From Nibricoccus aquaticus (GTDB taxonomy: Bacteria > Verrucomicrobiota > Verrucomicrobiia > Opitutales > Opitutaceae), in NCBI RefSeq assembly GCF_002310495.1, contig NZ_CP023344.1, forward strand, positions 4,481,501-4,545,500: 64,000 bases of DNA. Direction: 5' to 3'. The translations under genes and the position numbers were made by a program. Under the pieces are notes generated by a model that saw only the letters and a list, made by a program, of their open reading frames with translations, was not told the DNA's origin and made no database searches. Within the stretch, counting starts at the first letter, position 1; each line of letters opens with the position of its first letter. Positions 36,846-45,172 of the stretch are shown piece after piece.

Positions 36846-37835
36846 TCACCGGCGGTTGCGCGGGTGAAACTTCGCGTGCTCTCCAGCTAGGCGCTTCTCA
36901 TCGACGGCAGTGTAGATCTGCGTCGTCGCCAGATTCGCATGACCCAGCATGTCCTGAATAGCCCGCAAATCCGCGCCGCCTCCGAGCAGATGCGTGGCGA
37001 ACGAGTGCCGCAATAAATGCGGTTTCACCGCCTTCGTGATGCCCGACCGCGCCGCATACTTTTTCACGAGCACCCAGAGCATCTTCCGCGAGATCGCCGT
37101 GCCGCGCTCGCTGAGGAAAAGCGCGCTGCCAGTCTTCTTCGGCTTCACAAAATGCCCCCTCGCCGCCGTCAGATAAGTCTGCACCGCATCCAGTGCCCGG
37201 CCCCCAACCGGCACCACCCGCTCCTTCGATCCCTTGCCAAAAACGCGCAAGAATCCGTTTTCCAAATCAAGCTGCTGGATCATGACGCCGCTCAACTCCG
37301 AAACCCGCAGCCCACTCGAATAAAACAACTCCAGGATCGCCCGGTCGCGGATAGCGATCGCATCGCCGCCCGTAGGCGCAGCGAGCAGCTTCGCCACATC
37401 ATCGACCGACAGCGTTCCCGGAATGCGTCGCGCCAACTTCGGCCCCTCCAGTAGCGCTGTGAAATCGTCGGGGCGCTTTTCCTCCGAAACTAAATATCGC
37501 GCGAGCATCCGCACCGCCGTTCGCTTCCGCGCCAGACTAGCCAACGAAAGATCCCCGCTCCCCAACGAGTGAATCCACGCCGTCACCTCATCGGCCGAAA
37601 CCGTGCTCCAGTTCTTCACGCCACGTTTGGACAAAAACGTCGCGCATTGATCGAGGTCGCTCTGATAGCTGCTCTGCGTGTGAATAGACAGCCCACGCTC
37701 CAGTTTCAGATAACCAATGAAGTCATCAATCTCCCCGCTGAAATCACCCGGCGCACGACTATCTTGAAGCGTGATAGTGTCCGCCGATTTGCGGCCGACT
37801 TTTTCCTGCCGCTTACGCTGTTTGCTGCGGGCCAT
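36846..37835 (-). CDS. Tyrosine recombinase XerC/XerD family
   Basis: The 329-aa protein has a SAM-like N-terminal domain (EIDDFIGYLKLERGLSIHTQSSYQ) and a C-terminal catalytic domain with Arg in SSGLRVSELSG, Lys in GKGSKERVVP, His-Arg in HLLRHSFATHLL, His in LGHANLATTQIY and the nucleophile Tyr. Xer proteins resolve chromosome dimers at dif sites. The N-terminus has a basic extension of about 30 residues. It follows infA on the same strand. I cannot tell XerC from XerD by eye. No dif-like 28-mer was found. Confidence 0.93.
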   Translation of the reverse strand: MARSKQRKRQEKVGRKSADTITLQDSRAPGDFSGEIDDFIGYLKLERGLSIHTQSSYQSDLDQCATFLSKRGVKNWSTVSADEVTAWIHSLGSGDLSLASLARKRTAVRMLARYLVSEEKRPDDFTALLEGPKLARRIPGTLSVDDVAKLLAAPTGGDAIAIRDRAILELFYSSGLRVSELSGVMIQQLDLENGFLRVFGKGSKERVVPVGGRALDAVQTYLTAARGHFVKPKKTGSALFLSERGTAISRKMLWVLVKKYAARSGITKAVKPHLLRHSFATHLLGGGADLRAIQDMLGHANLATTQIYTAVDEKRLAGEHAKFHPRNRR

Positions 37836-37882
37836 GACGACTGGTCCGAGCTAAACTTCCCGCAAAAAACCCAACCCACCGC

Positions 37883-38149
37883 TCAGTAGCGGCGGCGGAA
37901 GGTGTGCGGCGTCGCACGCTCATCCTTCATGCGGTACGTGATGCGAGCCTTCTCGAGATCGTAAGGGCTCATCTCCATCTTCACTTTGTCGCCAGCAGCG
38001 ATCTTGATGAAATTCTTGCGCAACTTCCCCGAGATGTGAGCCAGGACCGTGTGGCCGTTGGAGAGCTCAACTTTGAACATGGTGCCCGGAAGGACCGCCA
38101 CGATTTTACCTTCAACTTCGATCGATTTGCCGTCAGACATAGAGGTCAT
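37883..38149 (-). CDS. infA: Translation initiation factor IF-1
   Basis: The 88-aa (or 85-aa from the ATG at 38140) protein is an S1-like OB fold: [60 protein letters not shown]-1 binds the A site of the 30S subunit during initiation. [11 protein letters not shown] is closer to the usual N-terminus, so ATG 38140 is the likelier start. It lies 47 bp before the xer gene and is transcribed alone or with it. Confidence 0.97.
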   Translation of the reverse strand: MTSMSDGKSIEVEGKIVAVLPGTMFKVELSNGHTVLAHISGKLRKNFIKIAAGDKVKMEMSPYDLEKARITYRMKDERATPHTFRRRY

Positions 38150-38290
38150 GCCGGGTACCGGCCACAGGGAGTTTGTTCATGCGTAGAATCAGAGAATAAA
38201 AGCCCCTTGTAAGACGTGTGGCCCCCTCCTTAGTCAAGGTTTTCCTCGGGCGAGACCGTCTCCGGCGCTCCCTGTTTTTGAAAACGTCTC

Positions 38291-38818
38291 ATGGATTCTC
38301 CGCCCGTCACACCGCCCGCATGCCCGTTTGAAAAACGCTTCCCGTCGCAACTCCTCCGCGACGACACGTTCTTCATGAGCCTCGCCTACAACCAGGCGAT
38401 AGACGCCTGGCGTCAGGACGAGGTCCCCATCGGCTGCGTCATCGCGCTCGACGGGGAAGTCATCGGCTCGGCGCACAACACCGTCGAAAGCGCCCACGAT
38501 CCCACCGCCCACGCCGAGATGCTTGCAATCACCCAAGCCGCCAGCCACCTCGGCAACTGGCGCCTCGAAAACGCCACGCTCTACGTCACCAAAGAGCCCT
38601 GCCCCATGTGCTCCGGCGCCACGCTCATGTCGCGCGTGAAACGCGTCTGCTACGCCGTCCCCGACCCGAAGATGGGCTGCCTCGGCGGCGCGACTAACTT
38701 GAACGATCTCCCACGCGTAAACCACCACCTCGAACTCACCGCAGGCGGCGTCCTCGAGACAGAGTGCCGCGAGCTCCTCCAGGCGTTCTTCAAACTCAAA
38801 CGCGCCGAACAGGCCTGA
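38291..38818 (+). CDS. tadA: tRNA-specific adenosine deaminase
   Basis: TadA makes inosine at the wobble position of tRNA-Arg(ACG). The 175-aa protein has the zinc-deaminase motifs THAEMLAI-type (PTAHAEMLAI, with the catalytic Glu) and PCPMCSGA (two Cys ligands). The N-terminal 25 or so residues (MDSPPVTPPACPFEKRFPSQ) are an extension before the usual start, and an internal ATG (FFMSLAYNQAI) is an alternative. It is followed by a RibD-C reductase 32 bp later. Confidence 0.94.
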   Translation: MDSPPVTPPACPFEKRFPSQLLRDDTFFMSLAYNQAIDAWRQDEVPIGCVIALDGEVIGSAHNTVESAHDPTAHAEMLAITQAASHLGNWRLENATLYVTKEPCPMCSGATLMSRVKRVCYAVPDPKMGCLGGATNLNDLPRVNHHLELTAGGVLETECRELLQAFFKLKRAEQA

Positions 38819-38850
38819 TCCCGCCACACCGCATCCTCCGTATTTCCGCC

Positions 38851-39378
38851 ATGCGCGTCACCCTCATCGCCGCCCAATCCCTCGACGGCTTCATCACTAA
38901 GCATGCCGCGCCCGGCAGCGACTTCGCCTCCTCCGCCGATCAAGTCCACCTGCGCAACGCGCTCGCAGGCTTCGATTGCAGCGTGATGGGTGCCGAAACC
39001 TACCGCACCGCCCGCACCCAGATCCGTGAACGCCTCACGCCTCCGCGCCTGCGCACCGTCCTCACTCGCTCGCCGCAAAATTTCGCCGCTGACACTCTTC
39101 CCGGCCTCCTCGAATTCTCCTCCGCTTCGCCCGCACAACTCCTGGCCGACCTCAGCGCCCGCGCCCTCCGCCGCTGCGCCCTCCTCGGCGGCGCGCAAAT
39201 CCACAGCCTCTTCTTGAACTCCCACCTCATCGACGAGCTCTGGCTCACCGTCGAACCCGCGCTATTCGGTCGCGGCACCCCGCTGCTCGCACAGGCCACC
39301 GACACTCGCCTGCGCCTGCTCTCTCAAGAAAAACTCGCGGCCGACACCATCCTCTTGAAATACGAGGTGCTTCGATGA
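38851..39378 (+). CDS. RibD C-terminal/dihydrofolate-reductase-fold protein
   Basis: The 175-aa protein (MRVTLIAAQSLDGFITK) has the DHFR-like fold of RibD-C proteins: an N-terminal strand with SLDGF, VMGAETYRTA, the CALLGGAQIHSLFL glycine motif and LTVEPALFGRGTPLL. Such proteins reduce pyrimidine or pterin substrates with NADPH. In RibD the domain acts with a deaminase; here a deaminase (tadA) is adjacent but acts on tRNA. The substrate is unknown. The stop overlaps the next ATG by 4 nt. Confidence 0.85.
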   Translation: MRVTLIAAQSLDGFITKHAAPGSDFASSADQVHLRNALAGFDCSVMGAETYRTARTQIRERLTPPRLRTVLTRSPQNFAADTLPGLLEFSSASPAQLLADLSARALRRCALLGGAQIHSLFLNSHLIDELWLTVEPALFGRGTPLLAQATDTRLRLLSQEKLAADTILLKYEVLR

Positions 39379-39680
39379 ATGAAAAAAACAACTGGCTGCA
39401 CCGCGCACACTGGTCCGTGTATGCGGCTTTCTGGATACTTGGGCTCGTCCTCATCGGCACCATTCTCGGCATGATCTGTTTTCCTCTCGGCGGACTCATC
39501 GTCGGAGCCAAACGCACCTCGCTCGAGCTCCTGATTCGCGGCGCTCGCTTCGGCAGTTTCTACTTCCTCATCTGGGCTCCTGCCGTCGCGCTCACCGCTT
39601 GCGTCATGCGTGCCTACCGCCGCCGTCATCCCGACGCAGAAACGCCCCAAAGTTCCGCCCGCTCTCCAGAAAACGCGTAA
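39375..39680 (+). CDS. Small two-span membrane protein, unknown
   Basis: The 101-aa protein has two hydrophobic helices (VYAAFWILGLVLIGTILGMICFPLGGL in part, and FYFLIWAPAVALTACVM) and a basic, Ser/Pro-rich C-terminus. No family is recognised. It overlaps the previous gene by 4 nt (ATGA), so it is translationally coupled to the RibD-C protein. Confidence 0.7.
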   Translation: MNEKNNWLHRAHWSVYAAFWILGLVLIGTILGMICFPLGGLIVGAKRTSLELLIRGARFGSFYFLIWAPAVALTACVMRAYRRRHPDAETPQSSARSPENA

Positions 39681-39840
39681 CAAGCCCCGCGCGCTTTCTA
39701 AAAGCTAGTTCGTGTGGGAAACGCAATCCAGCCACGGACAACACCAGACGGCGCCGACGTTATCGTTAGGGCGTCCTCGACCGCCGGGTAGTTCGTGGCG
39801 ATATGCGCCTAAAAGGCCTGCCTCTGTGATCAGCCAGCGC

Positions 39841-40704
39841 ATGGGTATGCATGCCGCGCAGGGGCAGGCTTCAGCTGTCGTGACCGCACCATTCCCCCGC
39901 CGCGCAAGTCACCTATCGACATCCCCGCAGCCCGCAGCCAACGTGCCGCCCGTGGAAAAGGATACACCTCAAGCCGCCACCTCGCCCGCGTGGTTTCAAC
40001 CCACCCGCTGGAGCGTCGTCCTGGCTTCCGCTCAAACCCAGGCCCCCGGCGCTCAAAGCGCGATGTCCGAGTTGTGCAAAACCTACTGGCAACCGCTCTA
40101 CTCTTTCGCGCGCCGCCGCGGCCATGATCACCATCGCGCCCAGGACATGATTCAGGGCTTTTTTCTAAGCCTCATTGAAAGCAAATCCCTCTCCCGCGTC
40201 GATCCGCACAAAGGCAAATTCCGCAGCTACCTCCTCGCCTCGCTCCAGAATCACATGGCCAGCGAGCACACCCGCGACAACGCCCAGAAACGCGGCGGCG
40301 GCATGAAAATCGTCTCCCTCGACGACGAAGACTCCGACGCCAGGTATAACGCCGCCAGCTTCGCCGCCAATCTCCCCGCCGAGACCGCCTTCGAACGCGA
40401 ATGGGCCATCGCCGCCCTCGAAGCCGCCATCTCCAAACTCGAGGACGATTTCGAAAAACGCGGCAAAGCGGCTGTCTTCCGCGCGCTCAAACCCTACCTC
40501 CTCGGCGACCAGCCCGTCGGAGCCTACGACAAAACCGCTGCCGAGCTCGGCCTCTCGCCCGGTGCCATCCGCACCGGTGTCCACCGCCTCCGTCACGATT
40601 TTCGCATGCACCTCCGCCGCGAGGTCGCCAAGACCGTCGATTCCCCCGATCAGATCGACGAGGAAATGCGCCACCTTCGCACCACCCTCGGCAGCGAAAA
40701 GTGA
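39841..40704 (+). CDS. ECF-type RNA polymerase sigma factor, kinase-associated class
   Basis: The product contains the conserved core FQPTRWSVVLASAQ, then a sigma-2 region (LYSFARRRGHDHHRAQDMIQGFFLSLIE, followed by GKFRSYLLASLQNHMASE) and a sigma-4 region (YDKTAAELGLSPGAIRTGVHRLRHDFR). This is the Planctomycetes/Verrucomicrobia ECF class usually beside Ser/Thr kinases. The start is uncertain: ATG 39841 is used (288 aa), but the GTG at 39712 or later codons are possible. The kinase gene begins 36 bp after its stop, so the pair is likely one signalling unit. Confidence 0.85.
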   Translation: MGMHAAQGQASAVVTAPFPRRASHLSTSPQPAANVPPVEKDTPQAATSPAWFQPTRWSVVLASAQTQAPGAQSAMSELCKTYWQPLYSFARRRGHDHHRAQDMIQGFFLSLIESKSLSRVDPHKGKFRSYLLASLQNHMASEHTRDNAQKRGGGMKIVSLDDEDSDARYNAASFAANLPAETAFEREWAIAALEAAISKLEDDFEKRGKAAVFRALKPYLLGDQPVGAYDKTAAELGLSPGAIRTGVHRLRHDFRMHLRREVAKTVDSPDQIDEEMRHLRTTLGSEK

Positions 40705-40740
40705 GCTGACCAGTTTCCGCTCTTGGCCCTCCAGCCCCAC

Positions 40741-43700
40741 ATGACGAAGACCGAGCGTACCTGTCCACGCTGTGGACTCGTCTTCGCCTCCGAAAAACTC
40801 GACGGCCTCTGCCCCGCCTGCCTGCTCGGCTCTCTCTTCGACGACAACTCCACCGACGACTCCAAGGCCTTCTGGGAAGACGACGCCGAGGCCGCCGAGC
40901 CCGCACCCAACTCCACGCCGCCCGCGCCCGTCCGCCGCTTCTCTCACTTCGAACTCCTCGAAGAACTCGGCCGCGGCGGCATGGGCATCGTTTACCGCGC
41001 CCGCGACATCGGCACCGGTCGCATCATCGCCCTGAAAGTCCTCCAGGCCCACCACCTCGAAGTCCCCGACCTCGTCACCCGCTTCCGCTCCGAAGTCCGC
41101 GCCGTCACCAGCCTCGATCACCCCCACGTCCTCCCCGTGCATGAGGTCGGTGAATACGAAGGCATCCCGTTTTTCAGCATGAAGCTGACCACCGGCGGCA
41201 GCCTCGCCCAGCGCGTCGGCGACTTCCTCGGCCGCCCCACCGAGATCGCCCGCCTCCTCGCCAAAGTCGCGCGCGGCGTCGCCCACGCCCACGAACGCGG
41301 CATCCTCCACCGTGATCTCAAACCGGGAAACATCCTCCTCGATTCCGCCGGTGAACCGTTTGTTTGCGACTTCGGTCTCGCGAAATGGATCGAGGACGAC
41401 CGCAACCTCACCATCACCAGCGCCGTCCTCGGCACGCCCCACTATATCGCGCCCGAGCAAGCCAGCGGCCAAAAAGGCCTCACCACCGCCGCCGACATAT
41501 ACAGCCTCGGCGCCATCATCTACGAACTGCTGACCGCCCGCCCGCCCTTCGTCGGCCAGTCGATCATCGAGACCCTCCGCCTCGCATCCGAAAACACCCC
41601 CGAGCGTCCCTCCTCCCTCGCGCAAAACATTCCGCGCGATCTCGAAACCATCTGCCTCAAGTGCCTTGAACGTGAACCCGCCTCGCGCTACCCGTCCGCC
41701 ACCGCGCTCGCGATCGATCTGGAAAACTGGCTCGAAGGCCGCCCCATTCTCGCCCGCCCCGTCGGCGCCGCCGAGCAACTCTGGCGCTGGGCCCGCCGCA
41801 ACCCCCTCCCCGCCGCCCTCATCGCCTCCGTCGCGATGCTCCTCGTCGCCACCGCCGTCGTCGCCACCGTATCCGCTGTGCGGATAGAAAAGGCCCGCGA
41901 CCAAGCCGTCACCGCCGAAGCCATCGCCCGCGAGAAACTCTACGAATCGCTACTCGCCCAAGCCCGCGCCTCTCTGCTCACCGGCCAGGCCGGCCACAGC
42001 CTCGACGCGCTTAAAGCCCTCCGCGAAGCCGCCCGGATTCACGACAACCTCGACCTTCGCAACCTCGCCGTCCGCGCCCTCTCGTTCACCGACATCGAAG
42101 CCGAACGCGCTGACATCCCCATCGGCCCGAGCAGCCGCCCCCCACGCTCCTTCGATTCACGCCTCGAACACATCGCCGAGGAATCCGGCCGTGGGGCGCT
42201 GCGTATTCTTCGCCTCGCCGACGGTGCCACCACTGCTCGCCTCGAAATCCCCGACTCCGGCCTCCAGACACTCGACCTCATTGCATTTTCGCCCGACGAC
42301 CGCCACCTCATCGCCCGCCAGCCCGATGGTCGCCTCCTGCTTTGGGACGTTGCCGCTCAGAAACTCCTTCGCACCTACGCCGGTGCGCCCGTCGAAAAAG
42401 CCCCTTGGTACGCCCGTAATTTCGCCTTCACCGCCGACTCCTCGATCCTCGCCATCTCCCGTGCCGAAGGCGGCATCGCCGTGTACCCGGCCGATTCCGA
42501 TAAACCCGCCACCCTCATCCCTGTCACCGGTGCCATCCGCGCTCTCGCATTTTCCCCCGACGGCTCGCGCCTCGCCGTCGCCGAATACGGCCGCCCACGT
42601 CTTCAAATCTGGGATCTGTCCGCGCCCCGACTCGCTCTCGAACTTGATCTCGCATCTCCCGCGTACTCCCTCGACTGGCATCCCAACGGACGCGAACTCG
42701 TCGCCGGCTGTTTCGACTCCAACCTCTACCTCCTGGACGCCCGCAACGGTCAGCGGAAAGGCACATTCTCCGGCCACCTTCAGGAAATCACTCAAGTCCT
42801 CTTCTCCCCCAGCGGCGACCGGCTCGTCTCCACTGGACTCGATAAAACCATCCGCCTCTGGTCCCTCGGCTCCCTCATGCAGGAGGTCGTCCTGCCCAGC
42901 TACGGCAGCGAACCCGCGCTACGCTTTTCCCGTGACGGCACCCGCCTCGCCGCCACCTCCGCCTCATCGACCGCCCACCTCTTCAAAATCCACGACGCCT
43001 CCGCCGTCTGCCGCATTCTCGTTAACGGACGCCTCGGACGCCCCACCCTCGTCGGCTGCCTTTCGTTCTCTCCCGACGGCACACGCATCGCCTCCGCCAC
43101 CTACGAAGGCATCGATCTATGGGACACCCGCGAAGGTCGTCTGGCTGGCACCTATTCAATCTCCCCAGACAGCGAAAAATCCGTCCGCTTCCTCGACGAC
43201 TCCAGCACTCTTCTCGTCGGCTCCCGAAAAAACGGTCTTCGCCAATACTCCATCTCCGGATCAACTCACGAACCCCGGCTCACCCCCGGCGAAATCCTCG
43301 ACGAAGAAACCGACTTCATCTTCAGCAACACCCCGCCCGGTGATCGCAATCTGCTCCCGCTCACTTCCAGCAAGAAAGGCGTCGCCCGTGTATTCGATCT
43401 TCAGGCACGCCACGATCTGCTCCGCATCGATAACGTCCCCGAAATCTGGGATCTCTCCATTAGTCCCGATCAGAAAACCATCGCCCTCTCGTTTTCCGGC
43501 CAGGCCCCGGGCGAATCTGGCCACACACAGATCTGGAACATGGCTGATCGTCGGAAACTCACCACTCTACCCGGAGGTCAGAATGGCACCGCACGTTTCA
43601 GCCCCGATGGAACGTGGATCAAAGCATCCGGCCGCGGGCCCGCATCAGGCGTATGGAAAACCTCCGATTGGACTCGCGACAACGTGCTGGATTTCAATGC

Positions 43701-44016
43701 CAACAATATCGTCTTTCATACTGGCGACAATGCATGGATTGCCGGGGCTAGCTCCGAAACGGTCATCGTTTGGAATCGCGACGGCACAGGAAAATACACA
43801 CTGGAACCTCCTCTGAATAAAACCCGCTATACGCTTTTAGGCTTTCGCCTTTCTGCCGGTCCCGGCGGTCATTTTCTGGCGGCCTTGAGCTCAAACAACA
43901 CACTTCTCCTCTGGAATCTCCACGAACTCGATGAACGCTTGCGTCAATATGGACTACTAGCGCCCAAAAGTCTCCAGCACCAACCAACAACTCAGCCGCA
44001 ACTCGAAATCCGGTAG
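40741..44016 (+). CDS. Membrane Ser/Thr protein kinase with C-terminal WD40 propeller
   Basis: The 1091-aa protein starts at ATG 40741. It has an N-terminal zinc ribbon (Cys8, Cys11, Cys24, Cys27). A Hanks-type kinase domain follows (about 70-330): LGRGGMGIVYRA near 77, Lys99, HRDLKPGN near 190 and DFGLA near 210. A single membrane helix at about 360-380 (ALIASVAMLLVATAVVA) comes next. From about 440 to the end is a WD40-like beta-propeller with repeated 'FSPDG...LW/IW' units. The propeller would face outside the cytoplasm and may bind a ligand. Base use and frame are consistent throughout. Confidence 0.93.
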   Translation: MTKTERTCPRCGLVFASEKLDGLCPACLLGSLFDDNSTDDSKAFWEDDAEAAEPAPNSTPPAPVRRFSHFELLEELGRGGMGIVYRARDIGTGRIIALKVLQAHHLEVPDLVTRFRSEVRAVTSLDHPHVLPVHEVGEYEGIPFFSMKLTTGGSLAQRVGDFLGRPTEIARLLAKVARGVAHAHERGILHRDLKPGNILLDSAGEPFVCDFGLAKWIEDDRNLTITSAVLGTPHYIAPEQASGQKGLTTAADIYSLGAIIYELLTARPPFVGQSIIETLRLASENTPERPSSLAQNIPRDLETICLKCLEREPASRYPSATALAIDLENWLEGRPILARPVGAAEQLWRWARRNPLPAALIASVAMLLVATAVVATVSAVRIEKARDQAVTAEAIAREKLYESLLAQARASLLTGQAGHSLDALKALREAARIHDNLDLRNLAVRALSFTDIEAERADIPIGPSSRPPRSFDSRLEHIAEESGRGALRILRLADGATTARLEIPDSGLQTLDLIAFSPDDRHLIARQPDGRLLLWDVAAQKLLRTYAGAPVEKAPWYARNFAFTADSSILAISRAEGGIAVYPADSDKPATLIPVTGAIRALAFSPDGSRLAVAEYGRPRLQIWDLSAPRLALELDLASPAYSLDWHPNGRELVAGCFDSNLYLLDARNGQRKGTFSGHLQEITQVLFSPSGDRLVSTGLDKTIRLWSLGSLMQEVVLPSYGSEPALRFSRDGTRLAATSASSTAHLFKIHDASAVCRILVNGRLGRPTLVGCLSFSPDGTRIASATYEGIDLWDTREGRLAGTYSISPDSEKSVRFLDDSSTLLVGSRKNGLRQYSISGSTHEPRLTPGEILDEETDFIFSNTPPGDRNLLPLTSSKKGVARVFDLQARHDLLRIDNVPEIWDLSISPDQKTIALSFSGQAPGESGHTQIWNMADRRKLTTLPGGQNGTARFSPDGTWIKASGRGPASGVWKTSDWTRDNVLDFNANNIVFHTGDNAWIAGASSETVIVWNRDGTGKYTLEPPLNKTRYTLLGFRLSAGPGGHFLAALSSNNTLLLWNLHELDERLRQYGLLAPKSLQHQPTTQPQLEIR

Positions 44017-44064
44017 TCGTATTGCGCCCTCCAACATCCCACCGATCCGGAAAGATAAAACATC

Positions 44065-44502
44065 ATGCCTGAAGAAACAGAATACCCACCACAATTCGCC
44101 TCCAGCGACTTGTCCGCCCTCCTCGGCCAGATTAACGACTTCGCCGGCGTCCCGCCGCCACCGCCACCACCGCCACCACCTCCCGGCGGCATGGAGCTCA
44201 AATCCGCCAAAGCCGCTTCTAAGAGCGCCGCCCCGGCCGCTGCCGCCAGCGATCTCGGCCGACAGATCGCCTCCGGCGAGTTTGTGCTCCCCGTCTCCAT
44301 CGTCGGCAGCCAGTCCCAGCGCGGCCCCTACCTCCCCGGCCTGCGCGACCAGCTCATCGGCGTCGCCATCCTCCGTCTCGCCGAACAAATCGTCGACACC
44401 AACCAGAAGAGCTCCGCCAAGAAAGTCGCCCAGGAGCTGATCGCCACAGGCACCAAATCGCTGGCCGATCACATCGCCAAAGAGCGCAAGAAAACCAAGT
44501 AA
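44065..44502 (+). CDS. Polyproline-containing protein of unknown function
   Basis: The 145-aa protein starts at ATG 44065 (MPEETEYPPQF). It has an uninterrupted run of 11 prolines (residues about 30-40, codons ccg/cca/cct/ccc), an Ala/Lys-rich stretch, then a helical C-terminal half (YLPGLRDQLIGVAILRLAEQIVD...LIATGTKSLADHIAKERKK). Runs of this length stall ribosomes and need EF-P. No domain is recognised. It lies 48 bp after the kinase gene and ends in a strong terminator, so it may be the last gene of the signalling cassette. Confidence 0.7.
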   Translation: MPEETEYPPQFASSDLSALLGQINDFAGVPPPPPPPPPPPGGMELKSAKAASKSAAPAAAASDLGRQIASGEFVLPVSIVGSQSQRGPYLPGLRDQLIGVAILRLAEQIVDTNQKSSAKKVAQELIATGTKSLADHIAKERKKTK

Positions 44503-44550
44503 CTAACCCCGCCCCGATTCGCCGCCCGTCGGAGTGATCGAGGCGCGCGA

Positions 44551-44588
44551 CGCCGGTGAAGCCGCTTCACGCTCACCGGCGTTTTTGT
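44551..44588 (+). terminator. Rho-independent terminator
   Basis: ACGCCGGTGA (44551-44560) pairs with TCACCGGCGT (44574-44583) around a 13-nt loop, followed by TTTTT. It ends the sigma/kinase/polyproline cassette. Confidence 0.85.
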
Positions 44589-44771
44589 GTCCGCATCACC
44601 CACTTCCACCCACGCCGCCGCTTACGATTCGCACGGTCTCTGGAGCCGGTGAAATAGCGTTATGTCCGTATTTTTGGAGGGACGGCCTCCTTGTCGTCCA
44701 CGGCCGGCACCGCCCCAGGCGCTCCATACCCGCAGGGGCCGACCCGACTAAAAGCCCCTCGCCGCCAACGC
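44589..44771. other. Intergenic stretch with GC-rich inverted repeat, no gene
   Basis: Holds a stretch around 44677-44720 with GGAGG...CCTCC and GGACG...CGTCC pairings. It looks like an interspersed repeat, but I see no second copy in the window. No convincing ORF or tRNA is visible. Confidence 0.3.
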
Positions 44772-45017
44772 TTATCGCTCCGCCCGCGCCGCCGCCGACT
44801 GCGTCAGATGCGCCAGCAACGCCTGGATCTGCGCCCGCGTCTTCACATCGCTCAACTCCTCCGCGAGATTGTGGATCAGCACCGAGATCAACACATCCCG
44901 CGCCGCACTGTTCTTCTCGCTCCGCGTCGGCACCACCGCATCCGGCCCGAGCCATTCGCGGATTTCCTGACGAACTGCACCGAGACTATCGAACGTGACA
45001 TCTTGAACGAGTGACAT
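44772..45017 (-). CDS. Small helical protein, unknown
   Basis: The start is set at ATG 45017 (MSLVQDVTFDSLGAV), giving 81 aa. It is mostly helical (QEIREWLGP, LISVLIHNLAEELSD, QIQALLAHLTQSAAARAER) with no membrane segment or known domain. It stands alone, convergent with the terminator region of the kinase cassette and divergent from the creatininase-like gene. Weakly supported as a real gene. Confidence 0.5.
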   Translation of the reverse strand: MSLVQDVTFDSLGAVRQEIREWLGPDAVVPTRSEKNSAARDVLISVLIHNLAEELSDVKTRAQIQALLAHLTQSAAARAER

Positions 45018-45172
45018 GGGAGAAATGATTAAAACTCTGCCCCTCTTACTTACTAATCCACCCCGCCCCTGTTTCAAAAAACTCCCCACCTCCTCCATCC
45101 AGTCCCTCGATCCCTTTCCGTCGCAAAATCCCGCTCGCGCCGCTCCCGCCCGCTCCTAGCCTGCCCGCTTAC

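Noticed and set aside
36846-37835. Xer-type recombinase as an integron or phage integrase
   Set aside because: Length and motifs fit housekeeping XerC/D, and neighbours are infA and purF with no attachment site, cassette or phage genes nearby.
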